Below the pieces are notes generated by a model, which saw only the letters and a list, made by a program, of their open reading frames with translations, did not search any database and was not told the DNA's origin. This document shows positions 1 to 8,557 of a stretch of 37,071 nucleotides of DNA, one piece after another; the stretch's first letter is position 1, and every line of letters begins with the position of its first letter. The position numbers and the translations under genes were made by a program. Source of the DNA: Mycoplasmataceae bacterium (GTDB taxonomy: Bacteria; Bacillota_I; Bacilli_A; Mycoplasmatales; Mycoplasmoidaceae); NCBI GenBank assembly GCA_031281465.1, contig JAITFH010000017.1, positions 1-37,071 of the forward strand. The letters run 5' to 3'.

Positions 1-154
1 GGGTTATAATTTGTTTGTTCCATTGTTTCTGTAGTTTCTGTGTTACAACTAAAATTATAAGTTCCGCAATGGAACATAATTTTATTCCAGGGGTGGGAAC
101 TTTGGGCTTAATTTCAGCAATTTAAGCACTTGTCGGGAGGGGTAAAACCAAACT
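1..154. other. Non-coding or unassigned left-end segment
   Basis: No convincing gene is seen here. A TATAAT occurs at 5-10 and a TATAAG near 56-61, both on the plus strand. A 19-codon frame (ATG at 69, stop ending at 125) begins 7 bases after the second hexamer and runs toward the terminator at 155-190. A small hairpin, GTTCC-gcaat-GGAAC, overlaps that ATG. This may be the tail of a gene outside the window, a small RNA, or nothing. No tmRNA, SRP RNA or RNase P signature was recognised. Confidence 0.2.
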
Positions 155-190
155 AAAAGCACCAGAGTCACTAACTGGTGCTTTTTATTT
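155..190. terminator. Strong intrinsic terminator, probably bidirectional
   Basis: An 11-bp perfect stem (AAAAGCACCAG at 155-165 with its complement at 175-185) encloses a 9-base loop and is followed by a T run on the plus strand. Read on the minus strand the stem is followed by TTTTAGTTT, so it could also end the transcript of the UPF0154 gene that stops at 256. It is the only classical hairpin terminator I found in the window. Confidence 0.85.
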
Positions 191-255
191 TCCTAACTTA
201 TTTAGGTAAAACGACAAATCTATCCAGGTTTCGCCAGGTTTAAACACTTAACTTA

Positions 256-486
256 TTATTTAGTAGCATTTTTTTTGTAACTATTCATAACTTTTCTAAC
301 TTGTTCTTCAGTAGGTTTTCTTCCCATTTGTGCATACATTGCTCTAATTTGTGCTTCACTAATAGGCGGGTTATTTTTTATTTGTTTTTTTATAATCTTT
401 TTAGCTATAGTAAAACCAATAAAAGCTCCTACTAATAAAGCTCCTAATATTCCAAAAACTATTCCAACAATTGCTCCAGTTGTCAT
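256..486 (-). CDS. UPF0154 (YneF-like) small membrane protein
   Basis: A 76-residue protein with one N-terminal membrane helix (about residues 4-28), a lysine-rich stretch (KKIIKKQ), then the family block NPPISEAQIRAMYAQMGRKP followed by a short charged tail. This block is diagnostic of UPF0154/YneF, a family of small single-pass proteins common in Firmicutes and mollicutes and of unknown function. I chose the ATG at 486 and not the one seven codons upstream, because the upstream one overlaps a perfect TATAAT (496-501); the chosen ATG lies 9 bases after it, as in many genes of this window. It is followed by the terminator at 155-190. Confidence 0.9.
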   Translation of the reverse strand: MTTGAIVGIVFGILGALLVGAFIGFTIAKKIIKKQIKNNPPISEAQIRAMYAQMGRKPTEEQVRKVMNSYKKNATK

Positions 487-495
487 CTTGTAATA

Positions 496-501
496 ATTAT
501 A
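496..501 (-). promoter_or_regulatory. -10 hexamer TATAAT for the UPF0154 gene
   Basis: A perfect TATAAT on the minus strand ends 9 bases before the ATG at 486. The predicted start of transcription falls within two or three bases of the start codon. Confidence 0.65.
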
Positions 502-544
502 CCCCACATTGTACTATGTACAATTGTGAATTGAGCCTTATCAG

Positions 545-1843
545 CTAGTCTTCTGAGTTATCAAATGTTATTGTTTCTAATTCGCCTTTTACATCATTAA
601 TTTTTTTCTTTTCTAATTTAAGTGCTTCCTTTTCAGATTTATTGTCTAAAATTCCAATTCCAATATCTAAAACATATTTGTATTTGTTTAAGAAATCTTT
701 AAATCCTTTTGTTAAAGAATTCCATTTTTTTACAAGTGAAACCAATTCATCGGAACTATCTTTAAATGTTTTTATATATTCTCTTAATTCTTTTAATTTT
801 TGTTCATATTCAGCAGTTAGTTTATGACCATCATTATCGATTAATAGTTGGTTAAGCACTAACCATAAAGTAGTTGGAGAAGTTAATAAAATGTGAGATT
901 CGTATGCGGTTTTTTTTATTTCAGGTAGCGATTCATCAATTTCAGCTAATATTTTGTCAGAAGGAATAAACATAATGACAACTTTATTTTTATTGTTATC
1001 CGATATGTACTTTGTCAAATCGTCTATCATACTTACAACATCAGCTTTAAACTTCTTTAATAAATCAGGTTTCTTCTCAGGCTCTTCACATTCAACATAA
1101 TGTAAATAATTATCTTTTGGGAATTTAGCGTCTACAATATATTTTTCTTCTCCGATTGTAATAACACAATCTGGACGTAATTTACCTATTGTAGCTTGCA
1201 TTTCAAACATCTCTGACGGTAATATTGAACCAATAATCATTTCTAGTTGCTTTTCACCAATATTTCCTCTTAGTTTAGAGTTGTCAAAAAGTCCGGTAAG
1301 TTTTTTAATCTCACCAACTGCACTCGGAACATTAGCTACATCGTTAGAAAATCTATTAAGAATTTCGGTTATTTTTGTTTGAGCTTCTTGCAATGTTTTT
1401 TGACTTGTATTAACTTCGTTAATTAGGGTTGAACTAGTGACGAAAGTTTCGGTATTTGCGGTTGTAACTTTCGCAATGTTATCTATTTTTGTTTGTAGTT
1501 TGGTGTTTTCTTCTTTTAATGTTTTTTGACTATTATTAACTTCGTTAATTAAAGTTGAATTAGAAACAGAAGCTTTAGCGTTTGCACTTGTAGTTTCAGC
1601 GATGCTTTCTAACTTTGCTTGTAGCGTTGCATTGTCATATTGCAACTTTTCGTTTTTTTGTTTTATTTCATTTAATTGTTCTTTCAATAGTAAAACAGCA
1701 TTGTTAACAGAGTTTTTAATCACTTCTTCTATTACGGCGGTATTTTGTACTACTGGTTGAGAAGAACAGCTTGTAAAGAATAGACAAGTTAGAAGCAATA
1801 GAACAAGAATAAAAAATGGTAATAAATATTTTTTATTTAACAT
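545..1843 (-). CDS. rmuC: RmuC-family protein with lipoprotein-type N-terminus
   Basis: 432 residues. The N-terminus is a signal-like hydrophobic segment ending in FFTSCSS, so Cys26 could be lipidated, although it may simply be a membrane anchor. Residues about 45-170 are a long coiled coil containing two copies of a 42-residue unit (STLINEVN-SQKTL at about 96-110 and 138-152). Residues about 185-370 are the RmuC domain, including RGNIGEKQLE, LRPDCVI and the conserved DAKFP motif. RmuC proteins are nuclease-fold proteins that limit DNA rearrangement in E. coli; the biochemical role is uncertain. The gene has its own TATAAT 9 bases before the ATG. The lipobox is an oddity: RmuC proteins are normally anchored by a plain transmembrane helix. 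Confidence 0.85.
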   Translation of the reverse strand: MLNKKYLLPFFILVLLLLTCLFFTSCSSQPVVQNTAVIEEVIKNSVNNAVLLLKEQLNEIKQKNEKLQYDNATLQAKLESIAETTSANAKASVSNSTLINEVNNSQKTLKEENTKLQTKIDNIAKVTTANTETFVTSSTLINEVNTSQKTLQEAQTKITEILNRFSNDVANVPSAVGEIKKLTGLFDNSKLRGNIGEKQLEMIIGSILPSEMFEMQATIGKLRPDCVITIGEEKYIVDAKFPKDNYLHYVECEEPEKKPDLLKKFKADVVSMIDDLTKYISDNNKNKVVIMFIPSDKILAEIDESLPEIKKTAYESHILLTSPTTLWLVLNQLLIDNDGHKLTAEYEQKLKELREYIKTFKDSSDELVSLVKKWNSLTKGFKDFLNKYKYVLDIGIGILDNKSEKEALKLEKKKINDVKGELETITFDNSED

Positions 1844-1852
1844 ATTGTTAAA

Positions 1853-1858
1853 ATTATA
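1853..1858 (-). promoter_or_regulatory. -10 hexamer TATAAT for rmuC
   Basis: A perfect TATAAT on the minus strand ends exactly 9 bases before the rmuC ATG, leaving no room for a normal leader. Confidence 0.65.
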
Positions 1859-1886
1859 ACTTTTAAGAACCTACATTAGGTTCAAT

Positions 1887-3164
1887 CTAATCAGCTTTAA
1901 TTTTTAAAGTCGAGTTGTTTTGAACATTGTATTTACGAGCACATGGTTTTTTTTCTTTCAGAACTTGAAAACTACTAAAAATTTCTGTAATTAGTTTTTC
2001 AGGGATATGAGATGTTTCTGAAGCTTCGTTTAATTGGATAGTTGTTAATCCATCAGCTTGTTTAAATTTCTTTTTAGAAACGCTACCTAATGTGATGGAA
2101 GTTTTTTTAAGAGAACAATGTCCTTTGTCTCCAAAACTATACCCAATCTCAACATAGTATCTTTTAAAATATTTACCATCCTCTTCTTTAACAACTCTTC
2201 GGTCTCCAGAAGAACCTTTTGTTTTTAATTTTTCTACATGTTTTAATCAACTATCATATTCTTCTTTTTTAATCTCATCTCAGTAAGTATAAAAATTATT
2301 ACATATTAGTTTTTTCTCATTTTCAGTTTTGTACGCCAACCCTTTTGAAGCATAGACAAAATTCCTTTTTTCTTTCTTGTCGAACTTTGCAATTAGTTCT
2401 TCTAATGTGTAACTATTTAAAATATAAACTTTTTCGTTTTTAAATATGTGTTCGTTGAAGTCTGGTTTGAACTTACTATTATTTAAATTCATTTTAACAT
2501 TAGATAAGAAACAACCATATTTAGCGATAGGATATCCATATGCTCCCAAACTAGCTTTATTTAAATAACCATCGACTCCAAGATTGTTTACTAAATAGAA
2601 TCAAAGCAAAGAAGAAGCTGGATTTTCGATATATCAAAATTTTGGTTTAAAATGATTGATAAGTTTGACTGTATTAATAGCACATTGTTCACCTAGTCTT
2701 TTAATAAATAATTGTTTATCTGCTTTTAGGTTTTTAGTAAAACCGGCTAGCTTTAATTTTTCAAACTCTGGAATGCTTCTTTCTACTAGTTTAGTACCAC
2801 TTTCGATTGTTCCATATCTTTGTTCTTTTTTTCAAAAACAAGTTCCTCCACCAACTAAACTTAAAACATTTGAAAATGATTGACAAAGTGTAGAACTAAC
2901 AATGATGTCTGGTTTAGGTATATTTAAAGATTTAAAGAGTTCGACAATATTTTCAAAACCATTTACTTTATGAATTGAACCATCTAGCTTTTTCATTCCG
3001 CAAGCTAAATCTAGTTCGTAATAATGGTAGTTAGGACTTTTGTAGTCATTACTCTTTTTCGGTACTACATCGAAAGTATATATTTCGTACATTCCGTTAT
3101 CTATCGCTTTTGCGACAGAATTACAACCTCCACCGAACAAATCCCAAACTATTAGTTTCTTCAT
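1887..3164 (-). CDS. DNA cytosine-5 methyltransferase (phage Dcm-like) of a restriction-modification pair
   Basis: 425 residues when several in-frame TGA codons are read as Trp. Motif I is WDLFGGG (about 7-13) and an acidic motif II is TFDVVP. The catalytic-loop equivalent is STLCQSFS with Cys94, and motif VI is KPKFWYIENP, where the Glu would protonate the target base. A segment like the phage family's YCQYG..(K)pT region follows (GAYGYPIAKYGC). The usual proline before the catalytic Cys is Leu here, which is odd but does not abolish the nucleophile. The gene is divergent from a probable endonuclease gene (3232-3891), so it most likely protects the host site. I start at MKKLIVWDLF because the TATAAT in the shared palindrome lies 12 bases upstream; a TTG start at 3224 or an ATG at 3176 would lie upstream of or inside that promoter. 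Confidence 0.75.
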
Positions 3165-3166
3165 TT

Positions 3167-3194
3167 TCTTATTCATATTATAATATGAATAAGA
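3167..3194. promoter_or_regulatory. 28-bp perfect palindrome with overlapping divergent -10 elements
   Basis: Each half is TCTTATTCATATTA and its exact reverse complement, with no spacer. The centre holds TATAAT on both strands (plus 3179-3184, minus 3182-3177), so one symmetric element can drive both the methyltransferase and the endonuclease. The symmetry extends well beyond the two hexamers, which fits a dimeric operator as well. No C (controller) gene is visible. Which protein binds it, if any, is unknown. Confidence 0.75.
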
Positions 3195-3231
3195 TAACAT
3201 GTCTGATAATTTTTTAAACTTCAAAGAATTG

Positions 3232-3891
3232 ATGTCTATTGAACAGCATAAGTTTTACTTTACCAAAAAAGCTGTCAATTGAGTTGTGGAAAATCTTAAA
3301 GATGCTTTTGGCTATTGCTGCAGAAATGAATTAAGTCTGGATGAATATTTACCTCCTGAAAGATTTGGTAATTTACAAAATCAGATTACTGTTTTTATTT
3401 CGGTAAGACTATCTGAATTGTGAGAAAATGCTATTTACGAATCGATAAAAGAAATGTTCGGACAGTTAGAAATTAAAATCGATAACGTTAAAAGATGAAC
3501 AACAGCAGACGGAGATATTTCAATATTAGGGAAAACATGAGAAATAAAAACTTCTCAAGCTAAAGATTCTTGAACTGGTGCTACACATTCTTCACACAAA
3601 GTTCCTAGATATATTTTGGTTCATTACCAAATTGATAGAAAGAAAAGATTAGAGTTAGTGAACAATAACGAATTGTTTCCTAGTTTAAGTATTTATTTGA
3701 TTGATGATATTGAAGAAGACACAAGAGAAATTTGAAATGGGGAACCTAAGGAAAATTCTTCTTTCACTACTTTCCGTATTAAAAAAGAATGAGTAGAACA
3801 AAATAAAGTTCTTTGCATTTGAGGGGATTTGGATATTTCTAAAGGGAAGTATGCAAAAATAATTCACGAAAAGAACCCTAATTTAAATTAG
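3232..3891 (+). CDS. Probable type II restriction endonuclease, PD-(D/E)XK fold
   Basis: 219 residues, with eight in-frame TGA codons read as Trp. The core shows TTADGDISILGKTWEIKTSQ, an Asp followed by E-I-K, which fits the catalytic D...(E/D)XK of PD-(D/E)XK nucleases. This is followed by W-x-G-x-x-HSSHK-V, a pattern I associate with ScaI-like endonucleases (tentative). It lies head to head with the cytosine methyltransferase and shares its palindromic promoter; the ATG is 47 bases from the plus-strand TATAAT, so unlike its partner this mRNA has a leader of about 40 bases. That asymmetry could delay endonuclease relative to methylase. The stop lies 27 bases from the convergent end of argH. 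The recognition site cannot be read from the sequence. Confidence 0.7.
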
Positions 3892-3918
3892 TTTCAGTTT
3901 TGCAAAAACACAAAATTT

Positions 3919-5331
3919 CTATTTTACACTTTTTAGTTTAGCTAATAAATCAGCTATTTCTTTTTTCACAGCAGCTTTACTTGGACCACCAGGAACTTTC
4001 CTATTTTCTACTAATGTTTTTAGATCTATTTTTTTGTATACATCTTTTTCAAATAGTTTTGAGAATTTTTTATATTCTTCAAGTTTTAATTCATTTAAAG
4101 TTTTGTTATTTTCTAAACAATAACGAACTAAACTTCCTGAAATTTCATGCGCATCTCTAAATGGTACATTTTTTCCTACTAGATAATCAGCAACATCGGT
4201 AGCTGCCATATGTCCACCATTTGCACTTTGTAACATTCTTTCTTTGTCTCAAACTAAGGTTGGCAACATTAGGGTAAAAACTTCTAAACATATTTTAATT
4301 GTATCATAACAATCAAAGATACATTCTTTATCCTCCTGCATATCTTTGTTGTAAGCTAATGGCAATCCTTTCATGGTAGTTAATAATGAAATTAAGTCTC
4401 CATAAACTCTTCCAGTTTTCCCTCTAACAAGTTCGTTAATATCTGGGTTTTTCTTTTGAGGCATAATTGAACTTCCAGTACTAAATTGATCGCTTAATTT
4501 AGCATAACGATAATCATTAGAAACAAAAATAATAATTTCTTCGTTAAATCTAGATAAATGCATCATAGTTGTTGAACTATTAAATAAAAATTCAAGTAGA
4601 TAGTCACGATCGCTTACACCATCTAGAGAGTTAGGTGTTAGGTTAGCAAATCCAAGATATTTTTTTGTATACTCTCGGTCAATGTTGTAAGTTGTTCCGC
4701 ATAATGCTCCATTACCTAATGGCATATAATCAGTTCTTTTATAGTTTTCTACAAATCTTTCTAAATCACGAGTAAACATTTCAGCGTAAGCCATTAAATA
4801 GTGAGCTAATGTTGTTGGTTGTGCTTTTTGTAAGTGGGTGAAAGCTGGCATGATAGTTTCAAGATTTTCTTTAGCTATTTTTACTAATTCATTTATTAAG
4901 TTCTTTAATAATTCACGAACTTCATTGATTGCTCTTTTAATATACATTCTTGTATCTAAAGCTACTTGATCATTACGTGAACGTCCCGTATGTAGTTTTT
5001 TTCCAACATCTCCAATTCTATCGGTTAATACTTGTTCAACAAACATGTGAATATCTTCCCCATTTTGAACTTTAATTTTGTTCTTTTCAATATCACTTAA
5101 AATATTCTTTAGTTCATCGGTTATTTTTTTTACATCAGCCAATGGTAAAATTTTTTGTTTACCTAGCATTTCACAATGAGCAATACTGCCTGTAATATCT
5201 TCTTGGTACATTCGTTTGTCAAATCTTAGTGAACTATTAAAATCATCTGCTTGAGGATTTAATGTTCCGACAAAAGCTCCAGATCACATTTTTTTGTTTG
5301 GTTGTTTGGGGTTAGATTTTTTTGTTGCCAT
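3919..5331 (-). CDS. argH: Argininosuccinate lyase
   Basis: 470 residues, close to the family's usual length. It cleaves argininosuccinate to arginine and fumarate in the cytoplasm as a homotetramer. The fumarase/aspartase-superfamily motifs are intact: HTGRSRNDQ (about 114-122), HLQKAQP (about 166-172) and the signature GSSIMPQKKNPD (286-297) carrying the catalytic serine loop. TGA is read as Trp at KKMWSGAF near the N-terminus and at LVWDKER (4249-4251). The start ATG at 5331 has a TATAAT 9 bases upstream. The gene follows carA-carB on the same strand after 49 bases, so it may be read both from its own promoter and by read-through. No argG or argF is in the window. Confidence 0.95.
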
Positions 5332-5340
5332 AGTAATGAT

Positions 5341-5346
5341 ATTATA
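5341..5346 (-). promoter_or_regulatory. -10 hexamer TATAAT for argH
   Basis: A perfect TATAAT on the minus strand ends 9 bases before the argH ATG, in the 49-base gap after carB. Confidence 0.65.
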
Positions 5347-5380
5347 CTCATACACTATATTCTTTTTTAAAGAATAAGGA

Positions 5381-8300
5381 TTATTTCAGCTCAAATGGTG
5401 TTATTTTTTTGTTCTTAATTTGTTCGTTAGCTGTAAGAAAAAAATCTATCGTACTTAAAGAAGTAAATAATGGTAATTTATTCTCTGAAGATACTCTTCT
5501 TAAATTGTACCCAAATTTTTTCTCGTTTTTACCAACAGTTGAAGTATTGATAATAAAATTTATTTTATTATCAAATATGTTTTTATAAAGTTGTTCGCCA
5601 TCTTTATTAATTAGTTCAGAATTTATTCCATTGTTTTTTAAGAACTTTTGTGTTCCTGGAGTAGCATAAATTTGAACTTTATTTTTTACTAATAATTTAG
5701 CTGTGTTTAAAAATTCTTTTTTGTTTCTATCAGCAATAGAAACTAAACATTTAGGTTCGTTTTTTAAGTCTATATTCAAGCTTTGGAATGCTTTATAACA
5801 TGCTACATAAAAGTCTTTATCGATTCCTAAAACTTCACCTGTTGATTTCATTTCTGGTGAAAGAAAAACATCAGCACCTTTAATCTTTTCGTTAGAGAAT
5901 ATCGGCATTTTAACCGCATATGGAAAACCATTATTTTTTGCTATTCCTTTGTGTGGTAATTTTTTGCCAAGAATTACTTGAATAGCTATATTAACCGTTT
6001 CAATATTTGTAACTTTTGAAATATATGGAACAGTTCTACTAGCTCTCGGATTAACCTCGATAATATACAGTTCATTATCTTTGAAAATAAATTGTATATT
6101 CATTAAACCAATAATTTTTAACTCTTGGGCTATTTTTTTAGTAATTAAATAAATTTTATTTTGTATTTCTAATGATAAATTAGAAGGAAATAAGGAAATG
6201 CTATCTCCTGAGTGAATTCCTGTTGGTTCTACGTGTTGCATAACCCCAGGAATAAATACATCTTTACCATCGCATATTGCATCAATTTCTATTTCTGTTC
6301 CTTCTAAATATTTATCTACTAAAATAGGGTTTTCATCATTAATATAATCTTTGAAGTTTTTCAAATATGTTTTTAAAGTTTTTTCGTCATAAAAAATATT
6401 CATTCCTTGACCACCAATAACATAACTAGGTCTAACCAAAATTGGATAGCCAAGTTTGTTAGCACAAGTAATTACTTCTTCTATAGAATTAGCAATTAAA
6501 CTATCGGGTTTTTTAATCTTATTTTTGATTAATAAATTGTTAAAAATTTCTCTATCTTCGCACCCATCCATTCCTTTCTTATCTGTACCTAAAATTTTAA
6601 CACCCATTTTAATCAAATCATTCATTAAATTAATTGGAGTTTGTCCTCCGAATTGGATAAAAGTTTGAGTGATGTTTTCTTGAGCTACAATGTTAGAAAT
6701 ATCTTCTTTGTTTAATGGTTCAAAATATAGTTTTGAAGCAATGTCGAAATCGGTACTCAAAGTTTCTGGATTAGAATTTACAACAATCACTTCGTATCCT
6801 AGTTTTTTTAATACATTAATTGCATGCACTGTACAATAATCAAATTCTATTCCTTGCCCAATTCTAATCGGTCCAGAACCAAGTAAAAGAACTTTTTTTG
6901 AGTTATTGTTGCTTACAACTTCATTATCTTGAGAACCATAGATAGAATAGTAATAAAAAGCATTAGCATCAAACTCTCCTGCACAACTATCAATTCGTTT
7001 AAATACTGGTAGAATTTTGTGTTTTTTTCTTAACGCTAGAATTTCATTTTCTTTTTTGTTTGTAAGTTTAGCTATTGTTTTGTCAGTTAAACCGTTTTTC
7101 TTAGCTTGGAGCAAATTTTGAGGTGTTATTTTTTGTTTAATATCATTTTGGATATCATTTAGTTTTTTTAATTGGTTGATAAAAAATAAATTGATTTTTG
7201 TAACGTTAGAAATTTTTTCAGCACTAGTATTTCTTGCTAATAATTCCATTATTTCTAACAATCTAATATCAGTTGCTGTGGCAATATTTTTTAATAATGC
7301 ATTGTTTGTTTTATTTTTAACATTTTCGGTTGGTAGTAAATCTTGATACTTTTCTTCAAGACTTCTAACAGCTTTTAGCAAACTAGCATTAAAATTGTTG
7401 GAAATTGCCATTACTTCACCAGTAGCTTTCATCTGGGTAGTTAATTCACGATTGGTGGTTTGTAATTTTGTAAATGGCCATTTAGGTATTTTAACTACTA
7501 CATAATCAATAATCGGTTCATGACAACTTTTAATTGATTTCACTAACGGGTTATCGATTTCATTTAGTAAATATCCGATTGCTATTTTAGTAGCGATTCT
7601 AGCAATAGGATAACCAACCACTTTTGAAGCTAATGCAGAACTTCTGCTTACACGTGGATTAACTTCGATTACATAATAACTATTGTTCTCTGGGTGCAGA
7701 GCATACTGAACGTTACATCCTCCCTCTATTTTTAACTCATTAATGATATCAATACTTGCTGTACGTAACATTTGCAATTGACAATCATTTAAAGTTTGAC
7801 AAGGAGAAACAACTATAGAGTCGCCAGTATGAACTCCCACTGGATCAAAGTTTTCCATATTACAAACAGTGATACAGTTTCCGTTGCTATCTCTAATCAC
7901 TTCAAATTCTATTTCTTTGTATCCATAAACTGATTTTTCTACTAAAATTTGGTGAATTTTTGATAGTTGTAATCCGTTGGTAGCAATTTCTATTAGTTCC
8001 TCTTTATTGTTTGCAATTCCTCCACCTGCTCCACCCATTGTAAATGCTGGACGAATAATTATTGGATATCCAATATTTGTTGCTATTTGTATAGCCTCAT
8101 TAATCGTTGTAGCAATACTGCTAGGGATACAAGGTTGGTTAATTTTTAACATTGATTTTTTAAATAGTTCTCTGTCTTCTGCATTAATGATTGCTTCAGG
8201 GTTTACACCAATTAATTTGATGTTGTGTTTTTTTAAGAATCCGCTTTGGTATAGCTCTATCGCTAAGTTTAAAGCAATTTGTCCACCCATATTAGCAAGT

Positions 8301-8557
8301 ACACTATCTACTTTTTCTTTTAAACAAATTTGTTTAACATTCTCTAAAGTTAACGCTTCTATATAAACATGATCAGCAATAGTTTTATCAGTCATAATTG
8401 TTGCTGGATTGGAGTTGATTAAAACGGTTTCGATTTTAGCTTTTTTTAACTCCAAACAAGCTTGAGTTCCTGCATAATCAAATTCAGCTGCTTGTCCAAT
8501 GACAATTGGACCAGATCCGATGATTAATGTTTTCTTTATTTCTTTATTTAGTGGCAT
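5381..8557 (-). CDS. carB: Carbamoyl-phosphate synthetase large subunit
   Basis: 1058 residues, essentially full length (usual about 1070). It makes carbamoyl phosphate from bicarbonate, ammonia supplied by CarA, and two ATP. Two ATP-grasp halves are visible. The first begins IIGSGPIVIGQAAEFDYAGTQ with NSNPATIMTD; the second begins LLGSGPIRIGQGIEFDYCTVH with VNSNPETLSTD. Both have the IEVNPR(V/A)SRS/T loop, and a C-terminal allosteric (MGS-like) domain starts near VSIADRNKKEF. The start overlaps the end of carA by 14 bases, and AAAGGAG sits 5 bases before the ATG, a strong ribosome-binding site supporting translational coupling. The single Trp is TGG, so the frame is open in either genetic code. 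CPS is rare in mollicutes, which usually form carbamoyl phosphate only while degrading arginine. Confidence 0.97.
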   Translation of the reverse strand: MPLNKEIKKTLIIGSGPIVIGQAAEFDYAGTQACLELKKAKIETVLINSNPATIMTDKTIADHVYIEALTLENVKQICLKEKVDSVLANMGGQIALNLAIELYQSGFLKKHNIKLIGVNPEAIINAEDRELFKKSMLKINQPCIPSSIATTINEAIQIATNIGYPIIIRPAFTMGGAGGGIANNKEELIEIATNGLQLSKIHQILVEKSVYGYKEIEFEVIRDSNGNCITVCNMENFDPVGVHTGDSIVVSPCQTLNDCQLQMLRTASIDIINELKIEGGCNVQYALHPENNSYYVIEVNPRVSRSSALASKVVGYPIARIATKIAIGYLLNEIDNPLVKSIKSCHEPIIDYVVVKIPKWPFTKLQTTNRELTTQMKATGEVMAISNNFNASLLKAVRSLEEKYQDLLPTENVKNKTNNALLKNIATATDIRLLEIMELLARNTSAEKISNVTKINLFFINQLKKLNDIQNDIKQKITPQNLLQAKKNGLTDKTIAKLTNKKENEILALRKKHKILPVFKRIDSCAGEFDANAFYYYSIYGSQDNEVVSNNNSKKVLLLGSGPIRIGQGIEFDYCTVHAINVLKKLGYEVIVVNSNPETLSTDFDIASKLYFEPLNKEDISNIVAQENITQTFIQFGGQTPINLMNDLIKMGVKILGTDKKGMDGCEDREIFNNLLIKNKIKKPDSLIANSIEEVITCANKLGYPILVRPSYVIGGQGMNIFYDEKTLKTYLKNFKDYINDENPILVDKYLEGTEIEIDAICDGKDVFIPGVMQHVEPTGIHSGDSISLFPSNLSLEIQNKIYLITKKIAQELKIIGLMNIQFIFKDNELYIIEVNPRASRTVPYISKVTNIETVNIAIQVILGKKLPHKGIAKNNGFPYAVKMPIFSNEKIKGADVFLSPEMKSTGEVLGIDKDFYVACYKAFQSLNIDLKNEPKCLVSIADRNKKEFLNTAKLLVKNKVQIYATPGTQKFLKNNGINSELINKDGEQLYKNIFDNKINFIINTSTVGKNEKKFGYNLRRVSSENKLPLFTSLSTIDFFLTANEQIKNKKITPFELK

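Noticed and set aside
3165-3224. Longer methyltransferase N-terminus from TTG at 3224
   Set aside because: The added residues are encoded by the palindromic promoter itself and precede motif I without any family resemblance.
7977-8366. 129-codon plus-strand frame inside carB
   Set aside because: It is opposite a perfectly conserved ATP-grasp domain, hydrophobic in the way antisense frames of this composition are, and has no promoter-start arrangement.
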